Assembly (NCBI RefSeq): GCF_013410745.1
Contig: NZ_JACCFY010000001.1
Location: forward strand, 682,001 to 746,000
DNA: 64,000 bases
Source of the DNA: Nesterenkonia xinjiangensis
GTDB lineage: Bacteria; Actinomycetota; Actinomycetes; Actinomycetales; Micrococcaceae
Reading direction: 5' to 3'
The notes under the pieces are model-generated. The model saw only the letters and a program-made list of their open reading frames with translations. It ran no database searches and was not told where the DNA came from. A program made the position numbers and the translations under genes. Of the stretch, positions 43,841 to 52,680 are shown in pieces (position 1 is the stretch's first letter; each line of letters opens with the position of its first letter).

Positions 43841-43960
43841 CACACTCACAGCGTCCTTCGGTCCGCCCACGCTCCGTGGCCCAGCCCACGGAACCGAGCA
43901 GCCGGAGGCGCCCCGGAACCAGAACCCCTGCACTCTCACCGCCGAGGACCGGAGGACGCG

Positions 43961-44767
43961 ATGGCCCTGCTCGCCCCCGAGCGCCACGAACGCATCCTGG
44001 CCCACCTGCGCACCCACGGCACAGTGACCGTCCAGCAGATCGCCGAGGATCTCTTCGTCACCCGCGAGACCGTCCGGCGCGACCTGGACCAGCTGGAGTC
44101 CGCGGGCTCCCTGCGGCGCGTGCACGGCGGCGCGGTCTCCTCCTCCCCCTCCTCCCGCACGGAGACCTCCTGGCGGGACCGCCGCTCCAGCCGGGCCGAG
44201 CAGAAGCAGACCATCGCCCGCGCCGCACTGGAGTTCCTCCCCCCTGCCGGCACCGGCTCCCTGCTGATGGACGCCGGCACCTCTACCGAAGCCCTCGCCG
44301 ACCTCATCGCCGAGGAGGTCCGTGATGCCGACCCGGCCGGTTCCCGGATGCTGATCACCAACGCCGTGCCCATCGCCCAGAAGCTCAGCGACGTCGGCGC
44401 CGTCGACGTCGAGATCCTCGGCGGCCAGGTGCGCGGCCTCACCGGCGCGGTGGTCGGGGAGCAGGCCCTGGCGACCCTGGCCCGCCGTCAGGCCGACGTC
44501 GCATTCCTGGGCACCAACGGTGTCGACGCCGCCTTCGGCCTCTCCACTCCGGATGCCGCAGAAGCCGCCATGAAGTCCGCGCTCCTCCGTGCCGCCCGCA
44601 CCTCGGTGCTGCTGGCCGACTCCTCCAAGCTCGGCCGCTCCACCCTCATCCGCTTTGCCGAGCTGAAAGAGATCTCCGTGCTCATCACTGATGCCGAGCC
44701 CGAAGCCGAACTCGCCGAGGCCCTCGAGGCCGCCGAGGTGACTGTCGTCGTGGCGGTGCCACGATGA
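43961..44767 (+). CDS. fruR: DeoR family regulator of fructose utilisation
   Basis: Repressor of 268 residues. N-terminal helix-turn-helix (VQQIAEDLFVTRETVRRDLDQLESAGSLRRVHGGAV) and a C-terminal sugar-phosphate isomerase-like domain (LMDAGTSTEAL, LITNAVPIAQKL, LLADSSKLG). First gene of fruR-fruK-fruA, overlapping fruK by four bases; fructose-1-phosphate is the expected inducer. Confidence 0.9.
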   Translation: MALLAPERHERILAHLRTHGTVTVQQIAEDLFVTRETVRRDLDQLESAGSLRRVHGGAVSSSPSSRTETSWRDRRSSRAEQKQTIARAALEFLPPAGTGSLLMDAGTSTEALADLIAEEVRDADPAGSRMLITNAVPIAQKLSDVGAVDVEILGGQVRGLTGAVVGEQALATLARRQADVAFLGTNGVDAAFGLSTPDAAEAAMKSALLRAARTSVLLADSSKLGRSTLIRFAELKEISVLITDAEPEAELAEALEAAEVTVVVAVPR

Positions 44768-45762
44768 TCATCACCCTCACCCCCAACCCCAGTCTCGACA
44801 AGACCGTCGAGCTGGACGCCCCGCTGGCCCCCGGCGCCGTCCAGCGCGCGGTGCGCGCCTCAGCAGAACCCGGCGGCAAGGGCGTGAACATCTCGCGCGC
44901 CCTGGTCGCCGCCGGCCAGGAGACCCTGGCGGTGCTCCCCGGCGACGCCGCCGACCCGGTCCTCGCCGCACTGCGCGAGATTCATGTGCCCCACCGAGGA
45001 CTCGCCCTCGGCGAAGCAGTGCGCACGAACATCACCGTGACCGACCCAGCCGGAACCACCACCAAGATCAACGAGCCCGGCCCCGCCTTCGACACCGTGC
45101 GCACCCAGGCCCTGCTCTCCCTGACCCTCAGCAGCGCAGACGGCGCCTCCTGGGCCGCGCTGGCCGGGTCACTGCCCCCCGGCGTGCCCACCGACTTCTA
45201 TGCGCAGGTCATCACCGGGCTGCGCACCACCTGCGACGGCCGCGCCCCGAAGATCGCCCTGGATTCCTCCGGGCCCGCGCTGGCCGCCGCCGTCGCCGCG
45301 GAGCCGGAACTGATCAAGCCCAACGGTGAGGAGCTGTTGGAGCTGGTCACGTTGCTGACCGGTCAGGCGCCGCTCTTCCCCGACGGCACCTCGATCCGGG
45401 CCGAGGAACTGGAGCGCCGCCCCGACGACGTGCTCCGCCTCGTGCGCACCACCCAGGACCACGGCGTCCGCGCCGCCCTGGTCACCCTCGGCGCCCACGG
45501 GGCGCTGTTCGTCCCGGCCGAGCCCGAGGACCAGGTGCTGCGCGCCTGGGGCCCCGAGCTCGTGGCACGCTCCACCGTCGGCGCCGGTGACGCCTCCCTG
45601 GCCGGCTTCCTGCTGGCCGACCAGCTGGGTCGGAGCACCGCCGGCCGTCTCCGCCAGGCCGCGGCGCAAGGTCGTGCGGCCGCCGCTCTCCCCGGATCGG
45701 TCATGCCGAGCCCGGAAGATCTCGACCTCGACGTCGTCGTCGTGGAACCCCATCCCGCCTGA
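44764..45762 (+). CDS. fruK: 1-phosphofructokinase
   Basis: PfkB-family kinase, 332 residues, converting fructose-1-phosphate from FruA to fructose-1,6-bisphosphate. Opening MIITLTPNPSLDKTVELDAP, glycine motif GGKGVNISRAL, TTTKINEPGP, and the catalytic STVGAGDASLAGFL near the C-terminus with the base Asp. About 75 bases separate it from fruA. Confidence 0.94.
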   Translation: MIITLTPNPSLDKTVELDAPLAPGAVQRAVRASAEPGGKGVNISRALVAAGQETLAVLPGDAADPVLAALREIHVPHRGLALGEAVRTNITVTDPAGTTTKINEPGPAFDTVRTQALLSLTLSSADGASWAALAGSLPPGVPTDFYAQVITGLRTTCDGRAPKIALDSSGPALAAAVAAEPELIKPNGEELLELVTLLTGQAPLFPDGTSIRAEELERRPDDVLRLVRTTQDHGVRAALVTLGAHGALFVPAEPEDQVLRAWGPELVARSTVGAGDASLAGFLLADQLGRSTAGRLRQAAAQGRAAAALPGSVMPSPEDLDLDVVVVEPHPA

Positions 45763-45836
45763 TCCACCGGCCCTTCAGCCGGGCGCATCTGCCGGACCGC
45801 CACGAAACACCGCACCAGAACTGCGAGGCCCACGCC

Positions 45837-47873
45837 ATGAACAGCATCATCACTCCGGAGCTCGTCAGCCTTGACGAGATCCGCCCCAGCGACAAGCGGG
45901 AGGTCATCGTCTCCCTGGCCTCCCGCGTCCAGCAGGCGGGCCGCACCACGGCCGCCGACTCCCTCGTCGCCGACGCCTGGGCACGTGAGGAGAAGTCCGC
46001 CACCGGCATGCCCGGCGGTGTGGCCATCCCACACTGCCGCACCTCGGCCGTCCACGAGGCTACGCTGGCCTTCGCCCGGCTGAACGAGCCGGTGGACTTC
46101 GGCGCCAAGGACGGCCCCGCCGACCTGGTGTTCTTCATCGCCGCGCCCGACGGCGCCGACAAGGCCCACCTGAAGATCCTCGCCGCCCTGGCCCGTTCGC
46201 TCGTGCGGAAGGACTTCGTCGCCGCCCTGCGCGAGGCCGCCGACGAGCAGCAAGTGGTGGACCTTGTCACCGAAGCGGTGGCCCCGGCGGTGGCCGAGCT
46301 TGAGGGCACCGCCGCCTCCCGGCCCGCCGACGCGGCACCCGCTGCGTCCGCGGCACCGGCCGCGCCCGCGCCGGGCACTCGGCGGCTGGTCGCCGTCACC
46401 GCCTGCCCCACCGGCATCGCCCACACCTACATGGCCGCCGACGCGATCAAGCAGGCCGCCGAGGAGAAGGGCGTGGAGATCCACGTCGAGACGCAGGGCT
46501 CGGCAGGCGCCACCGCGCTGCCCGCCGACGTCGTCTCGGCCGCCGACGCAGTGATCTTCGCCGTGGACGTCGACGTCCGGGACAAGGCCCGGTTCGCCGG
46601 CAAGCCCGTGATCCATGTGCCCGTCAAGCGCGGCATCGATGAGCCCCACGCGCTGGTCGACCGGGCGCTGGCCGCCGTGGACGACCCGAACGCCCCGCGC
46701 GTCTCCGCCGAGGAGTCCGGCGAGGAGTCCCACGCCGGCCCCGACGAGAGCTTCGGCAAGAAGACCCAGCGCGTGCTGATGACCGGTGTCTCCTACATGA
46801 TCCCGTTCGTCGCCGCCGGTGGCCTGCTCATCGCGCTGGGCTTCCTGCTCGGCGGATATGACATCACCGAGGTCGCGGACGACGTCGCACTCGGCAACAC
46901 TCTCTTCAACCTTCCCGACGGGGGGCTTCTCACCTACCTGGGCGCAGTGGCCTTCACGATCGGGGCGACCTCGATGGGATTCCTGGTGCCCGCCCTGGCC
47001 GGCTACATCGCCTACGGCATGGCCGACCGGCCCGGCATCGCCCCCGGCTTCACCGCCGGCATGGTCGCCGTGACCATGGACGCCGGATTCATCGGCGGCA
47101 TCGTCGGAGGTATCCTCGCCGGTGCCGTGGCAGCAGGCTTCCGCCGTCTGGAGGTGCCCCGCTGGCTGGCCGGCCTGATGCCGGTGGTCATCATCCCGCT
47201 GATCGCCACCGCCGTCTCCTCCGGTCTCATGTTCCTGCTGCTGGGCGGACCCATCGCCCAGCTGACCACAGCGCTGGAGTCCTGGCTGTCCGGAATGACC
47301 GGCACCGCCGCGGTCGTGCTGGGCATCGTGCTGGGGCTGATGATGTGCATCGACCTGGGCGGTCCGATCAACAAGGTGGCGTACTCCTTCGCCGTGGCCG
47401 GTCTCGCCGCCGGCTCCATCACGGACAACCCGGGCCCGCTGATGATCATGGCCGCGGTCATGGCCGCCGGCATGGTGCCGCCGCTGGGAATGGCGCTGGC
47501 CACCTTCCTGGACCGGAGCCTGTTCACCGTCGCAGAGCGGGAGAACGGCAAGACCGCGGTGCTGCTCGGTGCCGCGTTCATCTCCGAGGGGGCGATCCCG
47601 TTCGCCGCGGCCGACCCGCTGCGTGTGCTCCCCTCAGCGATGGCCGGCGGTGCATTGACCGGAGCCCTGACGATGGCCATGGGAGTCACCTCCCAGGCGC
47701 CGCACGGCGGCGCGTTCGTGTTCTTCGCGATCGACTCCTTCGTCCTCTTCACTCTGGCCGTTCTCGCCGGATCCGTGGTGACCGCCCTTGTGGTCATCGC
47801 TCTGAAGCGGTGGACCCGCAGCACCCCACCAGCAGTTCCGGCCGCCGCCCAGCCCGCGGCGGCGACCGCCTGA
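45837..47873 (+). CDS. fruA: PTS fructose transporter subunit IIABC
   Basis: One chain of 678 residues that imports and phosphorylates fructose. IIA domain (1-145) with phospho-His66 (GGVAIPHCRTS); an Ala/Pro linker (155-180); IIB domain with phospho-Cys190 (VTACPTGIAHTYMAADAI); then IIC, eight to ten helices from about residue 315, with the conserved MCIDLGGPINKVAY and SEGAIPFAAADPLRVLP. Domain order A-B-C is the actinobacterial form. Phosphate comes from PtsI through HPr, both encoded nearby. Confidence 0.95.
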   Translation: MNSIITPELVSLDEIRPSDKREVIVSLASRVQQAGRTTAADSLVADAWAREEKSATGMPGGVAIPHCRTSAVHEATLAFARLNEPVDFGAKDGPADLVFFIAAPDGADKAHLKILAALARSLVRKDFVAALREAADEQQVVDLVTEAVAPAVAELEGTAASRPADAAPAASAAPAAPAPGTRRLVAVTACPTGIAHTYMAADAIKQAAEEKGVEIHVETQGSAGATALPADVVSAADAVIFAVDVDVRDKARFAGKPVIHVPVKRGIDEPHALVDRALAAVDDPNAPRVSAEESGEESHAGPDESFGKKTQRVLMTGVSYMIPFVAAGGLLIALGFLLGGYDITEVADDVALGNTLFNLPDGGLLTYLGAVAFTIGATSMGFLVPALAGYIAYGMADRPGIAPGFTAGMVAVTMDAGFIGGIVGGILAGAVAAGFRRLEVPRWLAGLMPVVIIPLIATAVSSGLMFLLLGGPIAQLTTALESWLSGMTGTAAVVLGIVLGLMMCIDLGGPINKVAYSFAVAGLAAGSITDNPGPLMIMAAVMAAGMVPPLGMALATFLDRSLFTVAERENGKTAVLLGAAFISEGAIPFAAADPLRVLPSAMAGGALTGALTMAMGVTSQAPHGGAFVFFAIDSFVLFTLAVLAGSVVTALVVIALKRWTRSTPPAVPAAAQPAAATA

Positions 47874-47930
47874 CCGGAGCAGCTCCGCCGCCCCTCGGCC
47901 ACCCCCGGTGACCGGCCCCTGACCCCGCGA

Positions 47931-47970
47931 CGATGCGGCGGCCCCGGCAGACCCCGGGCCCGCCGCATCG
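47931..47970 (+). terminator. Terminator between fruA and ptsI
   Basis: An 11-bp perfect outer stem (47931-47941 and 47960-47970) with further pairing possible inside the C/G-rich loop. No U-tract. Confidence 0.6.
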
Positions 47971-48033
47971 GCGTGCTCCCGCGCGGTCCGCGTCACAGGC
48001 CGTCCCGCGTGCCCAGATCCGCACCGCACCACC

Positions 48034-48039
48034 TAGGAT
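48034..48039 (+). promoter_or_regulatory. -10 element for a probable leaderless ptsI transcript
   Basis: TAGGAT is six bases upstream of the ATG at 48046, and no ribosome site is seen, so transcription probably begins at or next to the start codon. Confidence 0.45.
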
Positions 48040-48045
48040 TCATCC

Positions 48046-49800
48046 ATGAGCTCCCCCGAGAACATCAGCACAGCCCCCGCTCAGCCTGCGAGCACCCTTC
48101 CGGGCACCCGGTTCACCGGAGTGGGGGTCTGCCCCGGACGCGCCGTCGGACCAGTGCTGTCCATGCCGGAGCCGGTCGCCGAACCGGAGAACGCCCCACG
48201 CGACTCGGGCCTCAGCGAGGCCAGCGCCGTCGAGTCCCTGGAGTCGGCCACGGCCGCCGTCGCCGAGCAGCTGCGCGCCCGCGCCGCGGAGGCCAGCGGG
48301 GACGCCAAGGGGGTGCTGGAGGCCACTGCCATGATGGCCACCGACTCCATGCTGAAGAAGGCGGCGCTCAAACGGATCTCTGGGGGCAAGACCGAAGAGC
48401 GGTCCTTCTACGAGGCTGCCGCCGAGGTCACCTCGATGCTCGCCTCCCTGGGCGGGAAGATGGCCGAGCGCCAGCGCGATGTCCGCGACGTGCGGGACCG
48501 CGTCATCGCACAGCTGCGCGGCATCACCCCACCGGGCATCCCGCACAGCGACACCCCGTTCATCCTGCTGGCTGAGGACCTCGCCCCGGCCGACACCGCC
48601 ACGCTGGACCCGCAGAAGGTCCTGGCGCTCGTCACCCAGGACGGCGGACCGCAGTCGCACACCGCGATCATCGCCCGCTCCCTGGACCTGCCTGCGGTGG
48701 TCGCCGCGCCCGGAGTGCTGCAGATCGCCGACGGCACCGAGGTCCACGTCGACGGCGCCGCCGGCGTCATCGACACCGGGATCACCGAGGAGCTCCGCGC
48801 CGAGGTGGAGGCCCACCGTGTACGCCGCGCGCAGATCTCCGCATTCGACGGCGACGGCCGGCTCGCCGACGGCGCCGCACTGCCGCTGCTGGCCAATGTG
48901 GGCAACGGCGCTGACGCGCGTGCCGCCGCGGCGGCGGGCGCCCAGGGCGTGGGGTTGTTCCGCACCGAGTTCCTCTTCTTCGACCGCGACTCCGAGCCGA
49001 GCCATGAGGAGCAGGTCTCCGCCTACCGCGAGGTCTTCGAGGCATTCACCTCCCGGGGCACCGCCGAGGCTCCGGCGAAGGTCGTGCTGCGCACCCTCGA
49101 CGCCGGCGCCGACAAGCCGCTGCCCTTCCTCACCGACTCCCAGGAGCCCAACCCGGCACTGGGCGTGCGCGGCTTCCGCACCGAGCTCTCCTCCCCCGGA
49201 GTGCTGGCCCGCCAGCTGGCCGCCGTCGCGGAGGCGGAGAAGGCTGCCGGGGAGGGCGTCGACGTCTGGGTGATGGCCCCGATGATCTCCACCGCCGAGG
49301 AGGCCGCCCAGTTCCGCACGATGGCCGAGCACGCAGGGCTGAAGACCCCAGGCGTGATGATCGAGGTGCCGGCGGCCGCGCTGACCGCCGGCCCGATCAC
49401 CGAAGAGGTCGAGTTCGTCTCCATCGGCACCAACGACCTCACCCAGTACACGATGGCCTCGGACCGTCAGCTGGGTTCGCTGGCCGCCCTCAACGACGCC
49501 TGGCAGCCTGCGGTGCTGCAGCTCATCGGCGCCACCGGCTCCGCCTCCCACGGCCCAGTGGGCGTCTGCGGCGAGGCGGCCGCGGACCCCGCACTGGCTC
49601 CGGTGCTGGTGGGACTCGGCGCGACCTCTCTGTCGATGAGTGCCGCGGCCCTGCCTTCGGTGGCCGCCGTGCTGCGCACCGTCAGTCCCGCCCAGGCCGA
49701 GGAGCTCGCCGCGGCCGCGACCGCCGCACGCTCCTCGTCCGAGGCCCGCGCCGCCGTCGTCGCCCAGCTGCCGGCGCTGCAGGAGCTGGGCCTCGCCTGA
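48046..49800 (+). CDS. ptsI: PTS enzyme I
   Basis: Cytoplasmic PEP-protein phosphotransferase, 584 residues, first enzyme of the PTS. Phospho-His205 lies in GGPQSHTAII (most family members have Thr-Ser-His; Gln-Ser-His is a mild variant). The PEP-binding barrel is shown by LFRTEFLFFDR, VLRTLDAGADKPLPF, GVMIEVPAAAL, SIGTNDLTQYTMASDR and the catalytic Cys in GVCGEAAADP. Shorter than the E. coli enzyme only by linker residues. Confidence 0.95.
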   Translation: MSSPENISTAPAQPASTLPGTRFTGVGVCPGRAVGPVLSMPEPVAEPENAPRDSGLSEASAVESLESATAAVAEQLRARAAEASGDAKGVLEATAMMATDSMLKKAALKRISGGKTEERSFYEAAAEVTSMLASLGGKMAERQRDVRDVRDRVIAQLRGITPPGIPHSDTPFILLAEDLAPADTATLDPQKVLALVTQDGGPQSHTAIIARSLDLPAVVAAPGVLQIADGTEVHVDGAAGVIDTGITEELRAEVEAHRVRRAQISAFDGDGRLADGAALPLLANVGNGADARAAAAAGAQGVGLFRTEFLFFDRDSEPSHEEQVSAYREVFEAFTSRGTAEAPAKVVLRTLDAGADKPLPFLTDSQEPNPALGVRGFRTELSSPGVLARQLAAVAEAEKAAGEGVDVWVMAPMISTAEEAAQFRTMAEHAGLKTPGVMIEVPAAALTAGPITEEVEFVSIGTNDLTQYTMASDRQLGSLAALNDAWQPAVLQLIGATGSASHGPVGVCGEAAADPALAPVLVGLGATSLSMSAAALPSVAAVLRTVSPAQAEELAAAATAARSSSEARAAVVAQLPALQELGLA

Positions 49801-49829
49801 GGCCCGGCACACCATAAGATGTGTACAGA

Positions 49830-49851
49830 CCTGCGGCGGAGACGCCGCAGG
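49830..49851 (+). terminator. Hairpin between ptsI and ptsH
   Basis: Perfect 9-bp stem (49830-49838 and 49843-49851) with a GAGA loop. A TAAGAT at 49815-49820 could be a -10 for ptsH, in which case the hairpin is at the 5' end of its transcript; otherwise it is a partial terminator after ptsI. Confidence 0.5.
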
Positions 49852-49899
49852 GCACCACGCTCACCCGAGCACGACTCCAGACCAGCAGGAGGAGAACCC

Positions 49900-50172
49900 A
49901 TGGCCCAGAGGACCGCAACCATCGGCTCCAAGGCAGGACTGCACGCGCGTCCTGCGGCCGTCTTCGCAGAAGCCGCAAGCGCACAGCCCGTGGAGGTGAG
50001 CATCGCGAAGGCGGACAGCCCCGAGGAGACCTTCGACGCAGGCAGCATCCTGGGCCTGATGGGCATCGGTGCCGAGTTCGGCGACCAGGTCGTGCTCACT
50101 GCTGAGGGCGACGGCGCCGATTCCGCTCTCGACGAGCTGGTACGCATCCTGGAGACCGAACAGGACGACTGA
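49900..50172 (+). CDS. ptsH: PTS phosphocarrier protein HPr
   Basis: Small phosphocarrier, 90 residues, passing phosphate from PtsI to FruA and other EIIs. The active site is His15 (GLHARPAAVF); a Ser near position 49 (DAGSILGLMG) corresponds to the regulatory Ser46. AGGAGGAG precedes the ATG. Confidence 0.96.
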   Translation: MAQRTATIGSKAGLHARPAAVFAEAASAQPVEVSIAKADSPEETFDAGSILGLMGIGAEFGDQVVLTAEGDGADSALDELVRILETEQDD

Positions 50173-50200
50173 CTCTCATCCTGCGAGGCCACGCAGCCCG

Positions 50201-50255
50201 ACGCACGGAGGCCGGTGCGCGGATCCTGAGGATCTGCGCACCGGCCTCCGTGCGT
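50201..50255. terminator. Bidirectional terminator between ptsH and the SixA-like gene
   Basis: Perfect 20-bp stem (50201-50220 and 50236-50255) whose 15-base apical part folds again as GATCC/GGATC. It separates two convergent genes. Confidence 0.85.
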
Positions 50256-50290
50256 CTGGGGTCCTGCTCAGCTCCGACGGTGCGCCGGCA

Positions 50291-50800
50291 TCAGTCCCAG
50301 AAGTCCACAAGCCGAGAGTCCCGCCCGTCCAGCTCGGCCCAGGGCTTGTCGATGACGAAACGGGCCAGGCCCGCCGTCGGGTAGCGGGAGGCCAGGCGCA
50401 GCACCGGATCTTCCTGTGAGTCCACGGAGGCCAGCTCCATGCAGAGGTCCTGCACCGTGGGCAGGTGGCCGATGACCAGCAGCCGTCGCACGGTCTCCGG
50501 AGTCTCGTTGATGATGGCGAGCATGTGCCGGGACGAGGCCCCGTAGAGACGGCCGTCGAGGTACGGGGTGGGAGCCTTCTCGCCGAGCTCATGGTTGATC
50601 CAGAGGCAGGTCTGCCGGGTGCGCATGGCATCGGAGCAGACGGTGGCGTCCGGCATCACCTGCTGCTGCACCATCCGCTGCCCGACGGCGCGAGCCTGCT
50701 CCGCGCCATGGATGGTGAGAGTGCGGCCATGGTCGTCCTCGGAGAAGGCGTGCCCGGCCTGGGCGTGGCGGAGGACGAGCAGTTCGACGGAGTCGGTCAT
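50291..50800 (-). CDS. Histidine phosphatase family protein (SixA-like)
   Basis: Phosphoglycerate-mutase-fold phosphatase, 169 residues. Catalytic RHAQAGH (His12) at the start, SDAMRTRQT and the second His in LLVIGHLPTV. SixA removes phosphate from phosphohistidine proteins; its place beside ptsI and ptsH makes a role in PTS tuning possible. GGGAGGAG precedes the ATG at 50800. Downstream of the winged-helix gene, so possibly co-transcribed with it. Confidence 0.87.
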   Translation of the reverse strand: MTDSVELLVLRHAQAGHAFSEDDHGRTLTIHGAEQARAVGQRMVQQQVMPDATVCSDAMRTRQTCLWINHELGEKAPTPYLDGRLYGASSRHMLAIINETPETVRRLLVIGHLPTVQDLCMELASVDSQEDPVLRLASRYPTAGLARFVIDKPWAELDGRDSRLVDFWD

Positions 50801-50828
50801 GATCTCCTCCCGGGGCGCGTGGCGCCGA

Positions 50829-51641
50829 TCAGATGCTGTATTCGGGGGCGGCCCAGACGGTGACCTCGGGGTGCTCGTAGAACCGGTAGCCCTGGCCGCG
50901 CACGGTGCGCACCGTGTTCGCGAGCCGACCCAGCTTGGAGCGCAGCCGACGGATGTGCACGTCGATGGTGCGCTCGTTGGGCATCTGGTCCGCATCGATG
51001 TTGCGCCACAGGGCCTGCAGGAGCTCCTCACGGCCCACGGTGCGGGTGCCGTTCTCCACGAGGTAGTTCAGCAGCTCGAACTCCTTGTAGGTGAGATTGA
51101 GGCTCTCCCCGTCAAGCTTCACCTCACGCCGGGAGAGGTCGATCAGCACTCCGGAGTTCGTCGGGGCCTGCGGCGCGGCGATGGGCGCCTCCATGGTGCG
51201 GTGCCTGACGGTCGGATCACCGAGCGCCTGCCTCACGACGTCGAGATCGCTGCCCTCTGCGGCGGCCGATGCCATGGCCATCGCGATGTGGACCTGCGAC
51301 TCCGGGGCGATGGACTCGACGTAGTCGCGCAGCTCACTGGCGATCTTGTGCAGCGAGGTGCCGGCGGCGGTGGCGGTGTCCTCGTCGAGGCCCACGTAGA
51401 CGACGAACCCGCGGGCGACGACGTCGGGCTGCACCAGCTGGGGCCCTCCCCCGTTCTGGGCCACCACGGGGACCGGGCCGGTTCGGGGCTGGTCGGAGGA
51501 CCTGGTGCGGCTGGACCTGCCCCGGGCTGCCTGCTCACCCCCGTCGCGCATTCGACGCGCGATCTCCGCACGACGTGCCGCGTTGCGCACGGACACGTGG
51601 ACATACCCGGGGTTGGGGACCTGACTCGGACGTGCGGACAT
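50829..51641 (-). CDS. Winged-helix regulator with OmpR/PhoB-type domain but no receiver
   Basis: DNA-binding protein of 270 residues. The C-terminal third is a clear OmpR/PhoB winged helix (LTYKEFELLNYLVENGTRTVGREELLQALW, ERTIDVHIRRLRSKLG, IRTVRGQGYRF-like). The N-terminal part is not a phosphoreceiver: residues 1-70 are Arg/Pro-rich and probably disordered, and 75-135 form a small alpha/beta segment (GFVVYVGLDEDTATAAGTSLHKIASELRDYV). It probably acts without a histidine kinase. A CRP-like box and a 12-bp palindrome lie upstream. Confidence 0.85.
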   Translation of the reverse strand: MSARPSQVPNPGYVHVSVRNAARRAEIARRMRDGGEQAARGRSSRTRSSDQPRTGPVPVVAQNGGGPQLVQPDVVARGFVVYVGLDEDTATAAGTSLHKIASELRDYVESIAPESQVHIAMAMASAAAEGSDLDVVRQALGDPTVRHRTMEAPIAAPQAPTNSGVLIDLSRREVKLDGESLNLTYKEFELLNYLVENGTRTVGREELLQALWRNIDADQMPNERTIDVHIRRLRSKLGRLANTVRTVRGQGYRFYEHPEVTVWAAPEYSI

Positions 51642-51723
51642 GTGCTGGTTCTCCCTGGCTACGGGCCGGTGGATTCGACCTCAAGACTCCACGTCATAAA
51701 AGAAAAAAGCAAGTAACAAAGCC

Positions 51724-51735
51724 TGGAATATTCCA
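51724..51735. promoter_or_regulatory. 12-bp perfect palindrome, candidate operator
   Basis: TGGAATATTCCA, 83 bases upstream of the winged-helix start. It could be an autoregulatory site. Confidence 0.4.
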
Positions 51736-51759
51736 CATGCTGAGACCATGCGGCATGTT

Positions 51760-51775
51760 TGTGAGCAGGCTCACG
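51760..51775. promoter_or_regulatory. CRP/GlxR-like box
   Basis: TGTGAGCAGGCTCACG matches 9 of 10 defined positions of the TGTGA-N6-TCACA consensus used by CRP and actinobacterial GlxR. Inner bases are also symmetric (GTGAGC/GCTCAC). Located 119 bases upstream of the winged-helix gene. Confidence 0.5.
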
Positions 51776-52001
51776 TTTTCAGCGGGCGAACGAGGGCTCG
51801 CCAGACCGCGGAGGAAGACTGCAAGCGGCCTCGAGGAACGCCACAGAACCACCGTCGCAGGCGCCCCGGCGCTGTGGTGGACCGGAGGACAGCAGCGCCG
51901 AGCTCCGCCACCCGGACGTCGCCGGGCCTCCAGGCAAGGCGCGAATCATAGCGGCTGCAGCCGGGCGGCGCCTGACCAGGTCCTCCCAGGAGGGCCTGGA
52001 C

Positions 52002-52637
52002 TCACTCCGCCAGCCCGTAGAGGCGGTCTCCGGCATCACCGAGGCCAGGCACGATGTAGGCGTTCTCATCGAGCCTCTCGTCGATGGCGGCCAGGTACAG
52101 GTCCACATCGAGATCGCCGACCTCCTCCTCAAGCCGGGCGATGCCCTCCGGGGCGGCCAGCAGGCAGATGCAGGTGACCTCGGCGGCGTTGCGGCGCTTG
52201 AGGAATCCGATGGCCTCCGCCAGGGTGCCGCCGGTGGCCAGCATCGGGTCGAGCACGAAGACGTGACGGCCGGTGAGGTCGTCGGGCAGACGTTCGGCGT
52301 AGGTGATGATGTCGAGGGTCTCCTCATTGCGCGCCATCCCGAGGAAACCGACCTCCGCGGTGGGGATCATCGACGTCATCCCGTCGAGCATGCCGAGGCC
52401 GGCGCGCAGGATCGGGACCACCAGAGGGGTGGGTCCGGACAGCTGGGTGCCCTCGGTCTCGGTGACAGGAGTGGTGATGGTGATCGGCTCGGTCGCGATC
52501 GAATCGCTGGCCTCATAGGAGAGCAGCATCACCAGCTCCTTGGTGAGCTGCCGGAAGTGGTTCGAGCTGGTCTCCACCCTCCGGAGCTGGGTGAGCTTGT
52601 GGGCGATGAGGGGGTGTTCCACGACCTGTACACGCAT
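52002..52637 (-). CDS. upp: Uracil phosphoribosyltransferase
   Basis: Salvage enzyme converting uracil and PRPP to UMP, 211 residues. Opening [31 protein letters not shown], and the PRPP loop [17 protein letters not shown]. On the minus strand TAGTTT (52644-52649) is six bases before the ATG and no ribosome site exists, so it is probably leaderless. Divergent from tadA with only 43 bases between the starts. Confidence 0.96.
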   Translation of the reverse strand: MRVQVVEHPLIAHKLTQLRRVETSSNHFRQLTKELVMLLSYEASDSIATEPITITTPVTETEGTQLSGPTPLVVPILRAGLGMLDGMTSMIPTAEVGFLGMARNEETLDIITYAERLPDDLTGRHVFVLDPMLATGGTLAEAIGFLKRRNAAEVTCICLLAAPEGIARLEEEVGDLDVDLYLAAIDERLDENAYIVPGLGDAGDRLYGLAE

Positions 52638-52643
52638 GCGACC

Positions 52644-52649
52644 AAACTA
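52644..52649 (-). promoter_or_regulatory. -10 element for a probable leaderless upp transcript
   Basis: Minus-strand TAGTTT six bases upstream of the upp ATG. Confidence 0.4.
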
Positions 52650-52668
52650 CCAGGGCGTCGAGCGCCAG

Positions 52669-52674
52669 TACGCT
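52669..52674 (+). promoter_or_regulatory. -10 element for a probable leaderless tadA transcript
   Basis: TACGCT six bases upstream of the ATG at 52681. The two divergent -10 elements of upp and tadA are only 19 bases apart. Confidence 0.4.
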
Positions 52675-52680
52675 GGTCCC

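Larger units (their letters stand above)
51642..52001. promoter_or_regulatory. Control region of the winged-helix gene
   Basis: About 360 bases without a gene; the part at 51690-51780 is unusually AT-rich for this DNA (AAAAGAAAAAAG) and should hold the promoter. It contains the perfect palindrome TGGAATATTCCA (51724-51735) and a CRP/GlxR-like box (51760-51775). The remaining 220 bases nearer upp show nothing that I can support. Confidence 0.5.

Noticed and set aside
48040-49815. 591-codon minus-strand open frame
   Set aside because: Antisense shadow of ptsI, with Gly/Arg-rich translation and no motif.
51700-51716. A-rich stretch as a U-tract terminator of the upp transcript
   Set aside because: No hairpin precedes it on either strand; it fits better as AT-rich promoter DNA of the winged-helix gene.
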